A model generated the notes under the pieces. It was not told the DNA's origin, did no database searches, and worked only from the letters and a program-made list of their open reading frames with translations. A stretch of 8,658 nt of DNA from an uncultured beta proteobacterium (GTDB lineage: Bacteria; Pseudomonadota; Gammaproteobacteria; Burkholderiales; Burkholderiaceae_C). Where the stretch lies: positions 1-8,658 of the forward strand of contig CAIYNH010000993.1 in assembly GCA_903927495.1 (NCBI GenBank), given 5' to 3'. Positions 6,305-8,658 of the stretch are shown here, one piece after another; the first letter of the stretch is position 1; every line of letters starts with the position of its first letter. Position numbers and translations under genes: made by a program.

Positions 6305-7207
6305 ATGCAAATTCAAATTCAAATCGTACGCTTGATTGGCATTTTGTTTTGCCTTTTCGAAGCCACGCAGGTAGCGGCGCAGATGCCAGCTCCACCCGTT
6401 GAAGCTGTTGCCCCTGTTGCTGCCGTTGCGCCAGTTGAAGCTGGTGCGCCGGTTGCACCTGATGCAGTCGTTGCGCCGAGTCCGGCCGTCAGGGTCGCCA
6501 GCGACTCCGCTTCGGTATTCCGGGTGGCGGTGCCAGGCAATGTATTTTCCCGCCTTGAGAAGTCAGCTCCCACTGGTGTCTTTATCGAGACCATGGACAG
6601 CATTCTGAGAAAAATGGGTCGCAACCCGACCTACATCAACATGCCAACGGGTGAAGCCCTGAACGACCTGAAAGATGGCACGATCAGCGCGGCAACGGTG
6701 GTCGTGCCGTCCGCGCGAATCAAGGATACTGCCTATTTGTCTGACCCCATCATCAGGGAATACAACATTGCCGTGACCCTTAAAAACAAGGGATTCAGCC
6801 TCGCCAGCATCGCTGACTTGCATGGCAAAAACATCGGCGCACGCATTGGCTACCAGTATCCGTTGCTTGAACAAGACAAAAACATTGAGCTGATGCGCTA
6901 CCCCACGGATGGCGAAATGCTGCGATCCCTCCTCTTCGGAACCATCGATGTCGCCATGATTTCTGGCATTTCAGACATTTACACACTGCGCAGTGAAGGC
7001 ATCATCACCCGCCTCGAAATGTTGAAGTATTCTGTCGGCATGGTGCCTCTGGTGGTGGCATTTTCCAAAGTGCACTTCTCCAAAGAAAGTGTCGATGCCT
7101 TTAATCATGCACTGACCGAGTTCAGAAAAACCGATGAGTGGTCCGCTATTCTGGAGAGGAATGGCATGGCCGATCTGGTCAAAGACTGGCCTATCCTGAA
7201 GCAATAA
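6305..7207 (+). CDS. Periplasmic solute-binding protein, family 3 (PF00497-like), with PAV-repeat tether
   Basis: This 300-residue exported protein has a signal peptide (hydrophobic core about 8-18, cleavage near TQVAA at 25). A Pro/Ala/Val-rich spacer at 27-62 is built from 6- and 12-residue repeats (VEAVAP, VAAVAP, VEAGAP). The remainder, 71-290, matches family 3 solute-binding domains, as in amino-acid ABC importers: VFRVAVPGN, then PSARIKDTAYLSDPI, where R138 fits the ligand-carboxylate arginine, then LHGKNIGARIGYQYP, and FGTIDVAMISGISD, where D215 fits the usual acidic residue. No ABC permease or ATPase is nearby and the linker is atypical, so it may be a sensor or accessory to the adjacent secretin, not part of an importer. 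It lies 40 bases after the pentapeptide gene, in the same apparent operon. A weak ribosome binding site (TAAAG at 6296-6300) precedes the ATG. Confidence 0.8.
   Translation: MQIQIQIVRLIGILFCLFEATQVAAQMPAPPVEAVAPVAAVAPVEAGAPVAPDAVVAPSPAVRVASDSASVFRVAVPGNVFSRLEKSAPTGVFIETMDSILRKMGRNPTYINMPTGEALNDLKDGTISAATVVVPSARIKDTAYLSDPIIREYNIAVTLKNKGFSLASIADLHGKNIGARIGYQYPLLEQDKNIELMRYPTDGEMLRSLLFGTIDVAMISGISDIYTLRSEGIITRLEMLKYSVGMVPLVVAFSKVHFSKESVDAFNHALTEFRKTDEWSAILERNGMADLVKDWPILKQ
6308..6325 (+). repeat. Hexanucleotide repeat directly after the start codon
   Basis: Three near-identical units, CAAATT-CAAATT-CAAATC, encode Q-I-Q-I-Q-I right after Met1 of the solute-binding protein. Loss or gain of a unit would not shift the frame but would change the length of the signal-peptide N-region. 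Confidence 0.6.
6398..6469 (+). repeat. In-frame tandem repeat encoding the PAV linker
   Basis: Four 18-base units encode VEAVAP, VAAVAP, VEAGAP and VAPDAV, with the 36-base (12-residue) super-unit starting GTTGAAGCTG at 6398 and again at 6434. The repeat is divisible by three, so slippage would alter tether length without breaking the gene. Confidence 0.7.
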
Positions 7208-7245
7208 CCCCCGTGCTTGTGACTCGACCGGGGTTACAGTTTTTT
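7205..7245 (+). terminator. Intrinsic terminator overlapping the stop codon
   Basis: TAACCCC (7205-7211) pairs with GGGGTTA (7230-7236), followed three bases later by six T (7240-7245). The stop codon TAA of the solute-binding-protein gene forms the base of the stem. It ends the secretin-pentapeptide-binding protein operon and separates it from the TpsB gene. Confidence 0.75.
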
Positions 7246-7264
7246 ATTCTTGATATTGGTCTTG

Positions 7265-7339
7265 TTGGACCAGCCAAACCCTGAATTTCTGCAATTACAC
7301 TGAAAATTCAATGTATTCAGGTTTGCCAGGTCGGTCCAA
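7265..7339. repeat. Large imperfect inverted repeat
   Basis: The left arm 7265-7286 pairs with the right arm 7315-7339 over three blocks: TTGGACC with GGTCCAA, CAAACC with GGTTTG, and TGAAT with ATTCA, with a few unpaired bases between the blocks and a 28-base loop. No T tract follows and no transposase is nearby. It could be a REP/MITE-like element, an RNA structure, or chance plus selection. Confidence 0.6.
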
Positions 7340-7354
7340 AAATGCCGATGGAAT

Positions 7355-7370
7355 TGCTGTTTATTCAGCA
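7355..7370. repeat. Small hairpin
   Basis: TGCTG (7355-7359) and CAGCA (7366-7370) form a 5-bp stem with a six-base loop inside the leader region of the TpsB gene. Confidence 0.35.
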
Positions 7371-7393
7371 GCGTAGTCAGAGTGTTTTTTTAG

Positions 7394-7410
7394 TGCACCT
7401 TGGTGGTGCA
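7394..7410. repeat. Small hairpin following a T tract
   Basis: TGCACC (7394-7399) and GGTGCA (7405-7410) form a perfect 6-bp stem with a five-base loop. It is preceded by seven T (7385-7391). On the minus strand the order is hairpin then A-complement, so the element could act as a weak intrinsic terminator for antisense-direction transcripts only if U-rich RNA followed, which it does not. The role is unknown; it may be an operator. Confidence 0.35.
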
Positions 7411-7469
7411 ACTTAAAACCTGTAGCGCAGCCGATATTGGCCAACAAGCTGAATTTATTTATTTGTCTG

Positions 7470-7498
7470 TTGATTTATTGATTTAGTATGTGCATGAT
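7470..7498 (+). promoter_or_regulatory. Candidate promoter of the TpsB gene with tandem 8-bp repeat
   Basis: TTGATT (7470-7475) and CATGAT (7493-7498) are 17 bases apart, a reasonable spacing, though the -10 box matches only four of six consensus bases. The -35 box lies inside two perfect abutting copies of TTGATTTA (7470-7485), which could also be half-sites for a regulator. Confidence 0.3.
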
Positions 7499-7540
7499 TT
7501 ACCCGATCGTCATTAGGCAATAACTCACTCACCCCAAAAG

Positions 7541-8658
7541 ATGAATCGATTTTCCTCTTCACCACGATTGCTGTTCTTGTCTTTATTGGCCTGGGCTGGG
7601 TTAGCGTCAGCCCAGACACCGCCCTCGGCGGGCTCTTTACTGCGCCAGCAAGAGCTTGCGGTGCCGCTCAAACCCGCACAACTGCAGCCTGCGGGCAAAG
7701 CAGAATTGATACGGCCGCCTTTACAGCAAGCCGGCGACACTCAGGTACTGTTGAAGTCAGTGCGTTTCAGCGGTGTTGAGGGTCTGGCCACCCCGGCCGA
7801 GTTGAAAAACCTGATGCAAGACGCTATTGGCAAGCCTATGGGCTACCCTCAGTTGCAGCAATTGGCAGATCGGGTGACCGAGTTTCTCAAGATCAAGGGC
7901 TGGTTTTTGGCGCGGGCTTATTTGCCGCAGCAAGACATGACCGAGGGTGAACTTGAGATTGCCATTTCAGCCGCCCGCATCGAAGGTGGTCTGCAAGGCA
8001 TTGAACTGAAAACGCCTGGTGGGCGCTTGTCTCACCAGCAGATCCAATCTGTTTTTGCTGCCACCCTGCCTGAAATAGAACGCCAAGGCATCAACTCGGC
8101 TGACCTTGAGCGCGCTTTGCTGGTGCTCAACGAACTCCCCGGCATTACCGCGCAGGCGGCACTGGACCGTGGCAAAACCCCCGATACCACACGCCTTCAG
8201 GTAACCGTCGATGAAGGCCCGCTGCTGCTCTCAAGCGCCAGCCTCGACAACTTTGGCAGCCGTTATACCGGTGCCTTTCGCGCCACCGGGTCAGTTCGGG
8301 TGTCGGACCCCTACGGCGCTGGCGACCAACTTGGCCTGAGCGCCGTGGCCGCGCAGGGCTTGACGCAAGGCTCAATCAGCTACAGCCGGCCGGTCTCGGC
8401 CAACGGCCTGGGTTTAGCCGTTAGCGCCAGTGCACTGAACTACAGCATCGGCTCGGACCTGGCAAATTTGGGCTTGGCGGGCAATGCCAAAACGCTGGGA
8501 GCGAATCTGGTTTACCCCTTCATACTTGGCAACAGATTAAATGTGCGCGGTACGCTTGCGGCCGATTACAAGGCCTTGACCGACACCGGACTCGGTGCCA
8601 CCCTGCGCGACAAGCACCTGCTCAACTGGACTGCCTCCGTCGCAGGCAACAGCTTTGA
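7541..8658 (+). CDS. Two-partner secretion transporter, TpsB / ShlB-FhaC family (partial, 3' end outside window)
   Basis: The reading frame opens at ATG 7541 and stays open for 372 codons to the right edge; the final bases GA belong to an incomplete codon, so TTTGA is not a stop. The signal peptide is 1-24 (ASA cleavage). Residues SAGSLLRQQE (29-38) are typical of the TpsB linker. POTRA 1 spans about 68-147 (VLLKSVRFSG through ELEIAISAARIEGG) and POTRA 2 about 151-227, including LNELPGI. From about 228 the Omp85-type barrel begins with LDNFGSRYTGAFRA and DPYGAGDQL, characteristic of ShlB (PF03865). Such proteins use periplasmic POTRA domains to recognise a TpsA exoprotein with a TPS domain and pass it across the outer membrane. 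Full-length family members are about 550-600 residues, so roughly 200 are missing. No clear ribosome binding site precedes the ATG. A TpsA partner is expected close by, probably downstream. Confidence 0.93.
   Translation, partial: MNRFSSSPRLLFLSLLAWAGLASAQTPPSAGSLLRQQELAVPLKPAQLQPAGKAELIRPPLQQAGDTQVLLKSVRFSGVEGLATPAELKNLMQDAIGKPMGYPQLQQLADRVTEFLKIKGWFLARAYLPQQDMTEGELEIAISAARIEGGLQGIELKTPGGRLSHQQIQSVFAATLPEIERQGINSADLERALLVLNELPGITAQAALDRGKTPDTTRLQVTVDEGPLLLSSASLDNFGSRYTGAFRATGSVRVSDPYGAGDQLGLSAVAAQGLTQGSISYSRPVSANGLGLAVSASALNYSIGSDLANLGLAGNAKTLGANLVYPFILGNRLNVRGTLAADYKALTDTGLGATLRDKHLLNWTASVAGNSF

Larger units (their letters stand above)
7246..7540 (+). other. Structured, AT-rich 5' region of the TpsB gene
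   Basis: No coding frame is convincing here. The stretch holds a large imperfect palindrome (7265-7339), two small hairpins (7355-7370 and 7394-7410) and an AT-rich segment at about 7450-7500 with two abutting TTGATTTA copies (7470-7485). It is most likely the promoter and leader of the TpsB gene, perhaps with regulatory-protein or RNA-structure control. Confidence 0.5.

Noticed and set aside
8654..8658. Apparent TGA stop at the right end of the TpsB frame
   Set aside because: In the frame from 7541 the last codons read AGC TTT GA-; the TGA is out of frame, so the gene continues beyond the window.

Overview
The window looks like chromosome from a Gram-negative, probably betaproteobacterial (Burkholderiales, perhaps Comamonadaceae-like) organism. 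This is inferred from moderate-to-high G+C, the protein style (a two-partner-secretion transporter, a secretin, a lipoprotein phosphoesterase) and the number of exported proteins. No rRNA, tRNA or other taxonomic marker is present, so the assignment is soft. All five complete or nearly complete proteins carry a Sec signal or lipobox, so this is an envelope/secretion region.

Layout. Bases 1-158 hold, on the minus strand, a degenerate fragment resembling the signalling hairpin of a methyl-accepting chemotaxis protein; it runs off the left edge. At 187-1416 (+) is an exported protein with two canonical EF-hands followed by an M23-type (LytM) domain that lacks one of the two catalytic histidines. 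Bases 1417-1847 hold no recognisable gene. At 1848-3380 (+) is a lipoprotein phosphoesterase of the AcpA/phospholipase C family with its metal and nucleophile motifs intact.

At 3472-7207 (+) is a tight three-gene set: a TPR-plus-secretin outer-membrane protein, a periplasmic pentapeptide-repeat protein (9 bases later) and a solute-binding-protein-like protein with a Pro/Ala/Val repeat tether (40 bases later). It ends in an intrinsic terminator whose stem includes the last stop codon. A structured 5' region of about 330 bases (7208-7540), with a large imperfect palindrome and smaller hairpins, precedes a TpsB/ShlB-type two-partner-secretion transporter that starts at 7541 and runs off the right edge.

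How it may work together. The secretin lacks recognisable N0/N1-type domains. It has a TPR region instead and an unusual C-terminal tail of about 85 residues, and no GspE/F, Tad, T3SS or pilus genes are nearby. Its partners appear to be a secreted pentapeptide protein and an orphan solute-binding protein with no permease. Two outer-membrane channels (secretin and TpsB) therefore sit side by side. The secretin/pentapeptide/binding-protein cassette is the best candidate here for an undescribed envelope system. Its function is not deducible from the sequence alone, and a large TpsA exoprotein is expected beyond the right edge.
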